Shown here in pieces: positions 16,015 through 25,107 of a stretch of DNA of 64,000 nucleotides. Every line of letters begins with the position of its first letter. Position 1 is the first letter of the stretch. Below the pieces are notes generated by a model that worked only from the letters and a program-made list of their open reading frames with translations, was not told the DNA's origin and did no database searches. The translations under genes were made by a program, and so were the position numbers. Source of the DNA: Sphingopyxis sp. PAMC25046 (lineage in GTDB: Bacteria > Pseudomonadota > Alphaproteobacteria > Sphingomonadales > Sphingomonadaceae); the NCBI RefSeq assembly GCF_004795895.1, contig NZ_CP039250.1, forward strand, positions 3,286,001 through 3,350,000, given 5' to 3'.

Positions 16015-17994
16015 ATGGCGGGCAAGAAGGATCGCCGCGAAGCGATGGTCGACTATCAGGTCGCCGCGCGCGGCGTCCGCGACCCGCATGTACTGAACGC
16101 AATGCGCGAGGTGCCGCGCGAGCGCTTCGTTCCCGAGCCGCTCGCCGAATTCGCCTATGAGGATACACCGCTGCCGATCGAGGCGGGACAGACTATCTCG
16201 CAGCCCTATATCGTCGCTCTGATGCTCGAGGCGGCCGAAATCCAGCCCGAGGATCGCGTCCTCGAGATCGGCGTGGGCTCGGGATATGCCGCCGCCGTGA
16301 TGAGCCGCATCGCCCGCCGGGTCCATGCGATCGACCGGCACGAGGAACTCACCAATCTCGCGCGCAGCCGCATGGCCGATCTGGGTTATGACAATGTCGT
16401 GATCCGCTCGGGGGACGGCACGCAGGGATGGCCTGAAAATGCCCCGTTCGACGTCATTCTCGTCGCCGCCGGCGGGCCGGCGGTACCCGAGCCGCTTCGC
16501 GAGCAGCTCGCGCTCGGCGGGCGCCTTGTCATCCCCGTCGGCGACGCCGGGGAGCAGCGGCTGATGCGCCTGACCCGCATCGACGAGGAAAGTTTCGTCG
16601 AAGACGATCTCGGCGCGGTCCGTTTCGTGCCCCTCGTCGGGGCACACGGATGGACGAATGCCGGACGTACGGCGACGCATGGCGGCGGCAGCGAAGACGA
16701 GCGGACGGTGAAAGTCGTCGCGGCGCACGCCGAGGCCTTGCCTGGAATCGACCATCCCGACTTCGCGAAATTCGTCGACCGCTTCGCGGGCGCGCGGATC
16801 GTCCTGCTCGGCGAAGCGAGCCACGGGACTTCGGAATTTTATCGCGCCCGCGCGGCGATCACGCGCCGCCTCGTCGAGGGGCACGGCTTTACCATCGTAG
16901 CGGTCGAAGCCGACTGGCCCGATGCCGCGGCGATCGACCGCCATGTCCGCGGTCGTCCGACGCGCGCGCCCGAGCCGCCCTTCCAGCGCTTTCCCACCTG
17001 GATGTGGCGCAACGAAGAGGTTGCCGCCTTCATAGGCTGGCTACGCGACCATAATGCGAAGCGGGAGCCAGTGGCGCAGACGGGCTTCTACGGCCTCGAT
17101 CTTTATAATCTCACCGCTTCAATCGAGGCGGTGCTTTCCTATCTCGACAGGGTCGACCCCGAAGCCGCCGGCATCGCCCGCGAGCGTTACGCCTGCCTGG
17201 CGCCGTACGGCAGCGATCCTGCCAGTTACGGCCGCATGGCGATCAGCGAAGGCTATGCCCGCTGCGAAGCGGCGGTGATCGATCAGCTTCGCGACCTTTT
17301 CGGGAACGCGCGCGACTATGCGGCATCGGATGGCGACGATTTCCTCGACGCGGCGCAGAATGCGCGCCTCATTGCCAATGCCGAGGCCTATTACCGCGCG
17401 ATGTTTTATGGCGCCGCCGAGAGCTGGAACCTGCGCGACAAACATATGGCCGAGACGCTCGAGCTGCTGCTCGCGGCGAAGGGCGAGAGCGCCAAGGCCG
17501 TGGTGTGGGCGCACAACAGCCATATAGGCGATGCGCGCGCGACCGACATGGGCCGCATCCGCGGCGAACTCAACCTCGGCCAGCTGTGCCGCGAAGCGCA
17601 TGGCGACCGCGCGCGGCTGATCGGCTTCGGCACCCATGACGGGACCGTCGCCGCCGCGACCGACTGGGGCGGCGCAATGGAAATCAATCAGGTCAAACCA
17701 TCGCTGCCGGGCAGCTACGAACGTCTGTTCCACGACACCGAGATCGAGCGTTTTTTCCTCGACTTGCGCGAAGGTGTCCATCCCGATCTCAGGTCGGCGC
17801 TGCGGGCGGAGCGTCTCGAACGCTTCATCGGCGTGATCTATCGGTCCGACACCGAGCGCTGGAGCCATTATGCGAACGCCGCGCTCGCGAAGCAATATGA
17901 CGGATGGATTTGGTTCGACCACACCGAGGCGGTGCAGGCGCTTCCCGCTCACTCCGCCCAGGGCGAAAAGGATCTCTTTCCATCGGGCCAATAG
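16015..17994 (+). CDS. Protein-L-isoaspartate methyltransferase fused to an erythromycin-esterase-like domain
   Basis: 659 residues. Residues about 1-215 are a PCMT domain: RFVPEPLAEFAYEDTPLPI, GQTISQPYIVALM, the SAM-binding VLEIGVGSGYAAAV (about 82-95) and ILVAAGGPAVPEPL. Residues about 245-655 are an erythromycin-esterase family domain: IVLLGEASHGTSEFYRARA with the catalytic-type histidine, TIVAVEADWPDAAAIDRHV, FYGLDLYNL and VVWAHNSHIGDARATDMG. PCMT repairs isoaspartyl damage in aged proteins. Esterase-family members hydrolyse lactones or unknown substrates, so macrolide resistance should not be assumed. AAGGAGG at 16003-16009 sets the start, and the frame is uninterrupted across the junction, so the fusion is real. 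Confidence 0.9.
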   Translation: MAGKKDRREAMVDYQVAARGVRDPHVLNAMREVPRERFVPEPLAEFAYEDTPLPIEAGQTISQPYIVALMLEAAEIQPEDRVLEIGVGSGYAAAVMSRIARRVHAIDRHEELTNLARSRMADLGYDNVVIRSGDGTQGWPENAPFDVILVAAGGPAVPEPLREQLALGGRLVIPVGDAGEQRLMRLTRIDEESFVEDDLGAVRFVPLVGAHGWTNAGRTATHGGGSEDERTVKVVAAHAEALPGIDHPDFAKFVDRFAGARIVLLGEASHGTSEFYRARAAITRRLVEGHGFTIVAVEADWPDAAAIDRHVRGRPTRAPEPPFQRFPTWMWRNEEVAAFIGWLRDHNAKREPVAQTGFYGLDLYNLTASIEAVLSYLDRVDPEAAGIARERYACLAPYGSDPASYGRMAISEGYARCEAAVIDQLRDLFGNARDYAASDGDDFLDAAQNARLIANAEAYYRAMFYGAAESWNLRDKHMAETLELLLAAKGESAKAVVWAHNSHIGDARATDMGRIRGELNLGQLCREAHGDRARLIGFGTHDGTVAAATDWGGAMEINQVKPSLPGSYERLFHDTEIERFFLDLREGVHPDLRSALRAERLERFIGVIYRSDTERWSHYANAALAKQYDGWIWFDHTEAVQALPAHSAQGEKDLFPSGQ

Positions 17995-17999
17995 GATCG

Positions 18000-18024
18000 G
18001 AACGAATGCGGCGGCAAACGGTCT
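18000..18024 (+). promoter_or_regulatory. Possible EcfG-like promoter for xthA
   Basis: GGAAC, 16 bases, GGTC, ending 85 bases before ATG 18109. Two mismatches in the -10. Confidence 0.35.
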
Positions 18025-18108
18025 ATTTGGCGTGACGCGATACGCTTACCTCCCTCATTCGTCCCCGCCGGCCCTCGACGGCAGGCCGCGGCCGGGAAAT
18101 GCGGCGCC

Positions 18109-18918
18109 ATGAAGATCGCCAGCTATAATCTGAACGGGATCGGCGGCCGCTTGCCGATCCTCCTCCAGTGGCTTGCGCTCGCCGAGCCCGACATCGTCTG
18201 CCTGCAGGAGTTGAAGGCGCCGCAGGAAAAATTCCCTGAGAATGCGATCCGCGACGCGGGCTATGATGTCGTCTGGCACGGCCAGAGCCGGTGGAACGGG
18301 GTCGCCCTGCTGTCGCGCGTCGGCAAAATCCACGAGACGCGCCGCGGCCTTCCCGGCGATCCGGCGGACGAGCAGAGCCGCTACATCGAAGCCGCGATCG
18401 GCGGCACCCTCGTGGCGGGCCTTTATCTGCCGAACGGCAATCCCGCGCCCGGCCCCAAATTCGATTACAAGATGAGGTGGATGGCGCGCCTCGACGCGCA
18501 TCTCGAGACGCTCTTCGATCTCGAGGCCCCCGTTGTCGCCTGCGGCGATTTCAACGTCATCCCCACCGATCTCGATGTCTACAAGCCCGAGAACTGGAAG
18601 GGCGACGCGCTCTTCGCACCCGAAGCGAAGGCCGCCTATCGGCGTCTTCTCGACCGGGGCTGGACCGACGCCATACGCCATCTCCACCCCGACGAGCGCC
18701 TCTACAGCTTCTGGGCTTATTGGCGTCGATCGTTCGAGCGCGATGCGGGCATTCGCATCGACCATATGCTGCTGAACAAGGCGGCGCGGGAGACACTCAA
18801 GGCGGCCGGCGTCGATCGCCGCCCGCGCGGCTGGGAGAAGACGAGCGATCATGCACCGGTGTGGATCGAGCTCGACGCGGCGCCGGCAGGATCGACAAAA
18901 ACAAAGAGGCGACGATGA
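18109..18918 (+). CDS. xthA: Exodeoxyribonuclease III
   Basis: 269 residues of the exonuclease III/AP endonuclease fold. Motifs in order: MKIASYNLNGIGGRL, DIVCLQELKAP (metal-binding Glu), GQSRWNGVALLSR, GLYLPNGNP, VVACGDFNVIPTDLDVY (Asp/Asn pair), YSFWAYW, RIDHMLLN and a C-terminal SDHAPVWIEL with the catalytic histidine. It cleaves DNA at abasic sites and trims 3' ends during base excision repair. It overlaps the cupin gene by four bases (ATGA). Confidence 0.93.
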   Translation: MKIASYNLNGIGGRLPILLQWLALAEPDIVCLQELKAPQEKFPENAIRDAGYDVVWHGQSRWNGVALLSRVGKIHETRRGLPGDPADEQSRYIEAAIGGTLVAGLYLPNGNPAPGPKFDYKMRWMARLDAHLETLFDLEAPVVACGDFNVIPTDLDVYKPENWKGDALFAPEAKAAYRRLLDRGWTDAIRHLHPDERLYSFWAYWRRSFERDAGIRIDHMLLNKAARETLKAAGVDRRPRGWEKTSDHAPVWIELDAAPAGSTKTKRRR

Positions 18919-19415
18919 AAACCGAAACCCTTCAGCTCGAACAGAAAGGCTGGGTGCCCAACAATCCCCGGCTTCCCGTCCTGATCTACCGCGGCGCGGT
19001 CGAGGCCGAAGGCAAGAAGGCAGCCGAGACCTTCGAGACGCGCTTCGCCGATCATGGCTGGCCGCCGCAATGGCGCGGCAGCGTCTATGATTATGACCAT
19101 TATCATTCAACGACGCACGAAGCGCTCGGCGTCTTCGCCGGCAGCGCAACGCTTCGTCTCGGCGGTCCCGACGGCGAACTCGTCGACGTCATCGCGGGCG
19201 ACGCGCTCGTCCTTCCCGTCGGCACGGGCCACAGCTGCGCGCACGCGAGCGGCGATTTCGCGGTCGTCGGCGCTTATCCCGAAGGGTCCGAGTGGGACAT
19301 TTGCACCGAGGCCCCGAGCGAAGAAGCATTCCAACGCATGCGCGATCTGCCCCCGCCCGCCCGCGATCCGGTGACCGGAGGCGCCGTCTTCCCGCGGACA
19401 GGGGAAGCTCCCTGA
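18915..19415 (+). CDS. Cupin domain protein (YjlB-like)
   Basis: 166 residues. After WVPNNPRLPVLIYRGAV, the cupin core carries YDYDHYHSTTHEALGVFAGS (histidine cluster with downstream Glu, a metal site) and GDALVLPVGTGHSCAHASGD with the second-motif histidine. The length and the VPNN-x-x-LPV start match the YjlB-like cupins, whose substrate is unknown. It is translationally coupled to xthA through ATGA. A decayed relative lies at about 24262-24507. Confidence 0.85.
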   Translation: MKTETLQLEQKGWVPNNPRLPVLIYRGAVEAEGKKAAETFETRFADHGWPPQWRGSVYDYDHYHSTTHEALGVFAGSATLRLGGPDGELVDVIAGDALVLPVGTGHSCAHASGDFAVVGAYPEGSEWDICTEAPSEEAFQRMRDLPPPARDPVTGGAVFPRTGEAP

Positions 19416-19529
19416 GCAGGACGGGCGCACAGGGAGACCGGCGCCGACGGCCGCCCGCGGCCGGGTGCCACCTTTCCGCGCCTTCCCCCTTTCCGGCCGA
19501 TCGATATGGTCGGGGACGGCGCGACCTCT

Positions 19530-20024
19530 TCAGGCAGGTTGCGGCACGGACGCTTGCACGGGCTGCGCGCGAGGAAGGGTGGCCCCCTTCATAGTGAAGT
19601 GGGTCGCACCGAGCACGAGCGCGTCCTCGACGAGCCCCGTCGGCTTCTGACCGAAGCGCCGGATCGCGCGCATGCGCAAATCGAAGGTGACAAAGGCCGC
19701 ACTTACCGCTCCCGCAACGCCGAGGAGCGCGGCGAGCATGCGCTGTTCGCGCGGCGCGATCGAGGCGCCGACGATCGCCCCCGCGACGATCCGCGCTGCA
19801 ATACCCGGCGCGACGATACGATCGGGCGCGGAATCCATCTTGTCGCCGGCCAGCTCTCCCGCGGCGAGCGCCTTGGTCCCAGCCGCCACGATCGGATGGC
19901 CCAGAGCGCGGAGCCCGCCATTGTTCGCAGGCAGAATGCGCTGCTTCGCGGCATCGCTCACCGCGGCGAGCGGCGTCATCGAACGGGCTCCGGCGATCGC
20001 GCCGAGCAGGAAGGACCGGAACAT
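19530..20024 (-). CDS. DUF4126 family membrane protein
   Basis: 164 residues starting MFRSFLLGAIAGARSMTPLA. It has the DUF4126 N-terminal G-x-R-S-x-T-P motif, a conserved GDKMDSAPDRI segment and further hydrophobic helices (IAARIVAGAIVGASI, LLGVAGAVSAAFVTF). The GDK-x-D-x-x-P-x-R signature is characteristic. Function unknown. AAGGAGA precedes ATG 20024. It converges on the cupin gene. Confidence 0.82.
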   Translation of the reverse strand: MFRSFLLGAIAGARSMTPLAAVSDAAKQRILPANNGGLRALGHPIVAAGTKALAAGELAGDKMDSAPDRIVAPGIAARIVAGAIVGASIAPREQRMLAALLGVAGAVSAAFVTFDLRMRAIRRFGQKPTGLVEDALVLGATHFTMKGATLPRAQPVQASVPQPA

Positions 20025-20434
20025 CGTCTTCTCCTTGTTGTCAGTCCTCGAACCAACGACGCAAGGTCAGAAAGGGTCCGCATAGGTGCGAGCCAAGCAT
20101 ATTTTATTCAGAGGACGCAAAGAGAAGAAAACCGGATCGCGCGGTGCGTCCATCGACCTGTCCAATCGAAAGAAGGACAGAATTCAGTCGAAATCCCCGG
20201 ACGCCGGCCGGAGAAGCCCCCCTGCAGAAATGCGGCCGGGTTTACGCATTTCAGACACGGCCGGAAACCGGCTCGCCTGTCAAGAAGCGCGCTCCCCGAA
20301 AGCTCGCCCTGCACCAGTCGCATTGAAAGATATCGATATGGGCATCCTCTCACTGGTCCGGACGGACCGGGCCATCAATCAGCGAGCCTGCAGGGGCGTG
20401 GAATCCGACCCGACCGCCGGCGGGGGGCCGGACG
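20025..20434. other. Intergenic stretch, no gene seen
   Basis: 410 bases between the divergent start at 20024 and the DUF305 stop at 20435. Open frames exist on both strands, but none has a ribosome site, domain or neighbour-like composition. No hairpin terminator or stress-promoter motif was found. Confidence 0.5.
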
Positions 20435-21016
20435 TCAAAGCGGCTCCTCCGCAAGCAATTTGCCGCTAACCAAGCCGCGCGCCTCGGCTACTCCTTCGGG
20501 GGTCAGCTCAGCAGAGCCCGGCTGGAGAGCTGCATCGGCCCGTCGGCCATGCCGCCGGATGTCGGCGAGAAGCATCTTCATCTCGGCGATTTCCTTGACC
20601 TGATCGCGGATAATCCGGTCAGCCAGATATCGTACGCGGGGGTCGCGAATATCGGCCTTTCGGGCATTGTTGATCGCAATCGAGTGGTGCGGGATCATCG
20701 CCTTCATAAATGAGGAATCGTCGATCAGAAGCTGACCACGGTTCACCGCGAGCAAGGCCGCGCCCCCGACAACCGCGACCGCGAGAACCGACAGCTTCGC
20801 CACCCGCGGTCGATACATCGGCCACATGAACGCAAGCATGACGGCCACCATGACGCAGCCCATCACGAATGACGAAATCAGGCGCGTCAAGCTGAACAGC
20901 GCATGGTCCCAACCGTAGACGAGCTGGTTCATCAACAAGAACATGATCGCCGTCGAGGTTGCGACCATCGCGGCGAACCGGCCCCACCCCATGCTCGGCG
21001 TCTCGCGCATTTCCAT
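20435..21016 (-). CDS. DUF305 domain membrane protein
   Basis: 193 residues. Three N-terminal transmembrane helices (FAAMVATSTAIMFLLMNQL, LISSFVMGCVMVAVMLAFMW, LSVLAVAVVGGAALLAV) precede a DUF305 domain with FMKAMIPHHSIAINNARKA and IRDQVKEIAEMKMLLADI. DUF305 is a four-helix, ferritin-like fold whose conserved M-I-P-H-H motif suggests metal handling, often copper; that is inference. The start is set by AGGAGAG before ATG 21016. Confidence 0.87.
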   Translation of the reverse strand: MEMRETPSMGWGRFAAMVATSTAIMFLLMNQLVYGWDHALFSLTRLISSFVMGCVMVAVMLAFMWPMYRPRVAKLSVLAVAVVGGAALLAVNRGQLLIDDSSFMKAMIPHHSIAINNARKADIRDPRVRYLADRIIRDQVKEIAEMKMLLADIRRHGRRADAALQPGSAELTPEGVAEARGLVSGKLLAEEPL

Positions 21017-21237
21017 CGCCCTCTCCTTTCCTGCGTGCAAAAGATGGATGGCCCGCAGCATCGTTCATCGGCGCGGCGTCGAACAGTTACGGCGACAGCT
21101 GGTGATCGACGGCTTTCACAATTCGCCAAGGGGAAGCATTCGTCCAATAGGTGACCTTCCCAAAACCGCGAAAGGGACAGGCCCTGTCCAAAGCCGCTGC
21201 GAGATCCGGGATGGATCCGCTCATAGATGCGAAGTCT

Positions 21238-22017
21238 TTACGCGTTGCCGGATCCAGGTTCGGCCTGCTTGCGGTGCATCTCCGCGGTGGTCGCTTCGCT
21301 CAGCACGCCGGACGCCAGCACCTGCGCCTTGTTCTTGAGACCGTGCACGACCGAATGCTCACCATTCTTCATTGCTTCCCAACCGGTCTTTGCGACCGCG
21401 GCGGGGTCGTCCTTATCGGCTTGACCGACCTTGGTATCGAGCATGCCCGCGCGCGCGAAGAAATTGGTCTCGGTCGCCCCGGGCTTCAGACAAGTGATCG
21501 TGACGCCGCTGTCCTTCAATTCATTACCGATCGCGGCGGCGAAACTGTCGATGAAGGCCTTGGTCCCGTTGTAGACCGCCTGGAACGAGCCTGCGAGATG
21601 TCCGGCGATCGAGCCGGTAATCAGCACCTTGCCCTCGCGCCGCGCCACCATCTGCTGCAGGACCGGCTGAAGCAGAAGCAGGGTGCCGTTGATATTGGTG
21701 TCGATCACATGGCGCCATGCCGCAACCTCCTGATCGAGGAAGCCTTGGCCGAGGCCATGACCCGCATTGGCAACCAGCACATCGATCGAGCGACCCGAGG
21801 CGGCAGCAAGCAGCTCTTCGACGCCGGCCGATGTCGAAAGATCGGCCTCGACCGACTGCACCTCGACGCCGCTTTCGCCAAGTCCGATGGCCGCGTCGAC
21901 GAAGGGCTCGTCGGCGGCGACGATCAGGTCATAACCATCCGCCGAGGCAAGTTTGGCGATTTCGCGGCCGATGCCGCTCGAGGCGCCCGTGACGAGGGCG
22001 AGTTTGCGCTCAGGCAT
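21238..22017 (-). CDS. Short-chain dehydrogenase/reductase
   Basis: 259 residues. Cofactor loop ALVTGASSGIGREIAK, VLVANAGHG, Ser in KVLITGSIAGH, catalytic YNGTK, and the LKPGATETNFF segment after the active site show a classical SDR. The loop after the second strand holds AADEP, giving no firm NADH/NADPH preference. GGAG precedes ATG 22017, which overlaps the alcohol dehydrogenase gene by eight bases. With the ADH and SRPBCC genes it forms a three-gene operon that recurs in alphaproteobacteria; the substrate is unknown. Confidence 0.88.
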   Translation of the reverse strand: MPERKLALVTGASSGIGREIAKLASADGYDLIVAADEPFVDAAIGLGESGVEVQSVEADLSTSAGVEELLAAASGRSIDVLVANAGHGLGQGFLDQEVAAWRHVIDTNINGTLLLLQPVLQQMVARREGKVLITGSIAGHLAGSFQAVYNGTKAFIDSFAAAIGNELKDSGVTITCLKPGATETNFFARAGMLDTKVGQADKDDPAAVAKTGWEAMKNGEHSVVHGLKNKAQVLASGVLSEATTAEMHRKQAEPGSGNA

Positions 22018-23227
22018 GTTCCATCTCCGATTTGGCTTGTATGGCGCCCTTCGCGAGGCCGGGCTTCAGGATGATCTTGGTGTAGTCGTTCTGCTCGCCG
22101 TGCCAGTGACGGTACATTTCGGCGGCATCCTCGAGCGGCGCGCGGTGCGAGACGAGCGAGGTCGTGTCGAATTTCCCTTCCTGGATCATCTTCAATAGCT
22201 CGCCTGTGTATTTCTGGACCGGGGTCTGGCCGCTCTTCACGGTGAGTGCCTTCTCCATCAGCTGACCGAGCGGAAATTTGTCGGCAAAGCCGCCATAGAC
22301 CCCCGGAATAGAGAGCCGCCCGCCCTTGCGGCATGCTAGGATCGCCTGGCGCAGCGCGTGCGGCCGCTCGGTAACCGAATAGAACTGCGCCTTCACCTGA
22401 TCGAGGATATTGTCGGGGGTGAAGCCATGGCTCTCCATGCCGACGCAGTCGATACAGGCATCCGGTCCGATGCCGCCCGTCATTTCGTTCAGCGCCTCGC
22501 GGATGTCGACCTGGGTGTAGTCGAGAATGTCGGCGCCCATGTTGCGCGCCAGTGCGAGCCGCGCCGGGAAATGATCGATCGCGATTACGCGCCCCGCGCC
22601 GAGCAACAGCGCCGACTGGATCGTGAACAGCCCGACCGGGCCGCAGCCCCACACCGCGACGGTGTCGCCGGGTTCGATGTCGGCATTGACCGCGGCGTGC
22701 CAGCCGGTGGGCAGGATGTCCGACAGGAACAGCACATCATCGTCGGGCAGATCGTCGGGGATGATGACCGGACCGACGTCCGAATAAGGCACGCGCACAT
22801 AGTCGGCCTGGCCGCCGGCATAGCCGCCGGTCAGATGGGCGTAGCCGAAGGCGGCGCCCATCGCATGACCCATCAGCAGTTCGGAGGCATCGCGCGTCTC
22901 GGAGGGGTTGGCGTTGTCGCAGGCGCTATATTGCCGCTTCTCGCAAAAGAAGCATTGGCCGCAGCTGATCGTGAAGGGGACGACGACGCGCTGGCCCTTC
23001 TTCAGCGTCGATTGCGCTCCGACCTCGACCACCTCGCCCATGAATTCATGCCCGACGATGTCGCCCGCTCGCATGCCGGGAATATATCCGTCGTAAAGGT
23101 GAAGATCCGATCCGCAGATTGCGGTCGATGTGACCTTCAGGATGATATCGCGCGGATTGACGATTTCGGGATCGGGGACCGTTTCGACGCTGATCTTGTG
23201 GCGGCCCTGCCAGGTGACTGCTCGCAT
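22010..23227 (-). CDS. Zinc-dependent alcohol dehydrogenase (formaldehyde dehydrogenase-like MDR)
   Basis: 405 residues. Catalytic zinc ligands in AICGSDLHLYDG and GHEFMGEVVEVG, structural zinc motif CGQCFFCEKRQYSAC, and nucleotide-binding VAVWGCGPVGLFTIQSAL. The insertion typical of the glutathione-independent formaldehyde dehydrogenase branch (DNANPSETRDASELLMGHAM) is present. It probably oxidises a small aldehyde or alcohol with NAD. GAGGAG precedes ATG 23227. It is the middle gene of the operon, ten bases after the SRPBCC gene. Confidence 0.9.
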   Translation of the reverse strand: MRAVTWQGRHKISVETVPDPEIVNPRDIILKVTSTAICGSDLHLYDGYIPGMRAGDIVGHEFMGEVVEVGAQSTLKKGQRVVVPFTISCGQCFFCEKRQYSACDNANPSETRDASELLMGHAMGAAFGYAHLTGGYAGGQADYVRVPYSDVGPVIIPDDLPDDDVLFLSDILPTGWHAAVNADIEPGDTVAVWGCGPVGLFTIQSALLLGAGRVIAIDHFPARLALARNMGADILDYTQVDIREALNEMTGGIGPDACIDCVGMESHGFTPDNILDQVKAQFYSVTERPHALRQAILACRKGGRLSIPGVYGGFADKFPLGQLMEKALTVKSGQTPVQKYTGELLKMIQEGKFDTTSLVSHRAPLEDAAEMYRHWHGEQNDYTKIILKPGLAKGAIQAKSEMEHA

Positions 23228-23237
23228 GGGAAACTCC

Positions 23238-23957
23238 TCAGATATGGGGCTCGGTGGGGGACTCGGACGAGCGCGCCGAAGGCGACGCGTTGCTGGTGAC
23301 CTCGCCGGTCTCCATCAGCTGCTTGAAGCGATGAAGATCGCGGCGCGCCTGCACCTCGGGCTCGCGCTGAAGCAGCCTTGCGCCGAGGCGCCCGACCTCG
23401 CCCGCAGGCGGATCATAGGCGAGGATCAGGGTGACATAGGTGCCGCGACCGGCGGGCGCATCGGCGAAGCGGACCTCGCCGCTGTTGGCGATCTCGCTCT
23501 CGGGCTCGCTTTGCCAGCTGATCGATTCTCCTTCGACACTTTTGGTGATGCTGTTCACGAGATGAACCTCGCGGCCGAGCGGCGCCTTGATCGTCCAACG
23601 CGCGGTGCCACCGCCGAGCGCTTCGACCGCGACGACATTCTCCATGAAGTCGGGGAAACGTTCGACCTTCCATGCCGCAAACAATTCGTCGCGGGGACGG
23701 TTGATAAGGACGGATTTGCCGAACAGCGCGCGTTTCGACCGCTTGTCGAGCGTCCAGTGCGGCGCGTCGGTGGCGATCGCGGCGTCCGCCGCCCTTCTCT
23801 TCCGGCTGCGCCGCCAGAGAGCGAGCCCGATGCCCGTCGCCGCAAGCCCCGCTCCGACGGCGGCGAGCGTGAGGGGATCGGGAGAGGCGCGTCGGGACGG
23901 GCGAGTGGTAAATAGGCCATCTGCAATATCGGACAGGCGGTCGGTCAGGCTGGACAT
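23238..23957 (-). CDS. SRPBCC family protein with N-terminal membrane helix
   Basis: 239 residues. A probable transmembrane helix LTLAAVGAGLAATGIGLALW is followed by a basic RRSRKRR stop and an SRPBCC/cyclase-dehydrase domain: SVLINRPRDELFAAWKVERF, FPDFMENVVAVE, GESISWQSEPESEI, VTLILAYDPP. Such domains bind hydrophobic ligands in a deep pocket. GGGGAG precedes ATG 23957. It is the first gene of the SRPBCC-ADH-SDR operon. Confidence 0.85.
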   Translation of the reverse strand: MSSLTDRLSDIADGLFTTRPSRRASPDPLTLAAVGAGLAATGIGLALWRRSRKRRAADAAIATDAPHWTLDKRSKRALFGKSVLINRPRDELFAAWKVERFPDFMENVVAVEALGGGTARWTIKAPLGREVHLVNSITKSVEGESISWQSEPESEIANSGEVRFADAPAGRGTYVTLILAYDPPAGEVGRLGARLLQREPEVQARRDLHRFKQLMETGEVTSNASPSARSSESPTEPHI

Positions 23958-24261
23958 GAACTTCTCCCCGCCCGGACGCATGCCAGGCGTGTTTTTCGGG
24001 CCGCAAAAACTGGCGGTCTCGAAGATGGTGAGGGTTGCTGTTCAGCTGCGCAGCCGATGCCCATTGACGCGTGCGGAGGCCGATAGTTGCCGCAGAGCCA
24101 ATAAATGGCGCTATCTTGTCACAAGTCAGGAACGGAGCGAGAGCCCCGCACAGCAACAAAATTGCGCGCGGACGTTTTCGCACCGCAAGGGGATCCGGCG
24201 GCAGATGGGGCGGCACGCATTTCTCGCGTGCTTCCGAGCGAAGAGCTTCGTTCTTCGCCGG
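23958..24261. other. Intergenic stretch, no gene seen
   Basis: 304 bases upstream of the SRPBCC gene. No supported CDS or terminator, and no stress-type promoter pointing toward the operon. Confidence 0.45.
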
Positions 24262-24507
24262 ATGGTCCGAGTCCCTAACGTCGGGAAACTACCGGCCATC
24301 CCTTGCCGAGGTACAGCGAAGCGGAAGGCGAGAATGCAGCCGAAATGTCCGGGGAGTGCGCCCGCCGAGCATGAGAGACCGCCCGGTGGCACGACAGATT
24401 ATGCATCATCTTCATCTCGTTCGACGACGCGCGAAGCGCTCGGTCTCCTCGCTGGCACGGCCGACCCGCTATGGGACTTCTCGTCGGGTCCGTTTGGCGG
24501 CCCGTGA
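24262..24507 (+). pseudogene. Decayed copy of the YjlB-like cupin gene
   Basis: The frame from ATG 24262 reads MVRVPNVGKLPAIPCRG and later TDYASSSSRSTTREALGLLA. The intact cupin at 18915 has WVPNNPRLPVLIYRG and YDYDHYHSTTHEALGVFAG at matching spacing. DNA similarity is visible over about 200 bases, for example GAAGGCGAGAATGCAGCCGA against GAAGGCAAGAAGGCAGCCGA. The metal-binding histidines are lost and the second cupin motif is missing, so it should be inactive. The frame continues upstream without a ribosome site. Confidence 0.6.
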
Positions 24508-24594
24508 GCGCGGGAAGCGAGATGATAATGGCAAAAGTGGGAAACTCGCACCGCCACCACGCATTAATCTATCATTTCCCGAAAGGAACGAACG

Positions 24595-25107
24595 ATGCTG
24601 GGCGGTAGCTGGGACGATATAGGACGCGTGCTGTTCATGGGCGTTACGGCCTATTTTGCTCTCGTGCTCTTCCTTCGAGTGAGCGGCAATCGAACGCTGG
24701 CAAAGTTCAGCGCCTTCGATCTCGTGGTCACCGTCGCGTTGGGCTCCACGCTCGCCACGATCCTTCTCAGCCGCGACGTGTCGCTGGCAGAAGGTGTCGC
24801 CGCATTTGCGATACTGATCCTGCTGCAGTTTCTCATAGCAAAATTGAGTGTGCGCACCTCCATCGTCGAGCGACTGGTTCGCGCGGATGCGCGCGTCCTC
24901 CTGATCGACGGCATTCTCGATACCGAAGCATTGCGCCGCGAACGGATAACTCGGGAGGATATCATGAGCGCGATCAGAAGCGCGGGCCTCGGAGACGTCG
25001 AGGCGGTCGCCGCCGTGGTACTCGAAACGGACGGCAGCCTCAGCGTCATCGCCAAGGACCGGGCAATCACACGGTCCGCTTTGCCCGGCCAGCGAGACCG
25101 GACGTGA
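24595..25107 (+). CDS. DUF421 (YetF-type) membrane protein
   Basis: 170 residues. Three helices (VLFMGVTAYFALVLFLRV, FDLVVTVALGSTLATILLS, VAAFAILILLQFLIAKL) precede the YetF soluble domain with VLLIDGILDTEALRRERIT and EAVAAVVLETDGSLSVI. The S-G-N-R-T-L-x-K-F-S-A-F-D motif is the DUF421 signature. AAAGGA lies ahead of ATG 24595. It overlaps the DUF202 gene by four bases (GTGA). A second DUF421 gene lies at 38035. Confidence 0.88.
   Translation: MLGGSWDDIGRVLFMGVTAYFALVLFLRVSGNRTLAKFSAFDLVVTVALGSTLATILLSRDVSLAEGVAAFAILILLQFLIAKLSVRTSIVERLVRADARVLLIDGILDTEALRRERITREDIMSAIRSAGLGDVEAVAAVVLETDGSLSVIAKDRAITRSALPGQRDRT

Noticed and set aside
16015..17994. Reading the PCMT/esterase gene as a macrolide resistance gene
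   Set aside because: The erythromycin-esterase family is broad and most members have unknown substrates; the fusion and context point to stress repair.
20086..20469. 127-codon plus-strand frame in the 20 kb gap
   Set aside because: No ribosome site, basic and cysteine-poor without pattern, and it runs into the DUF305 gene.
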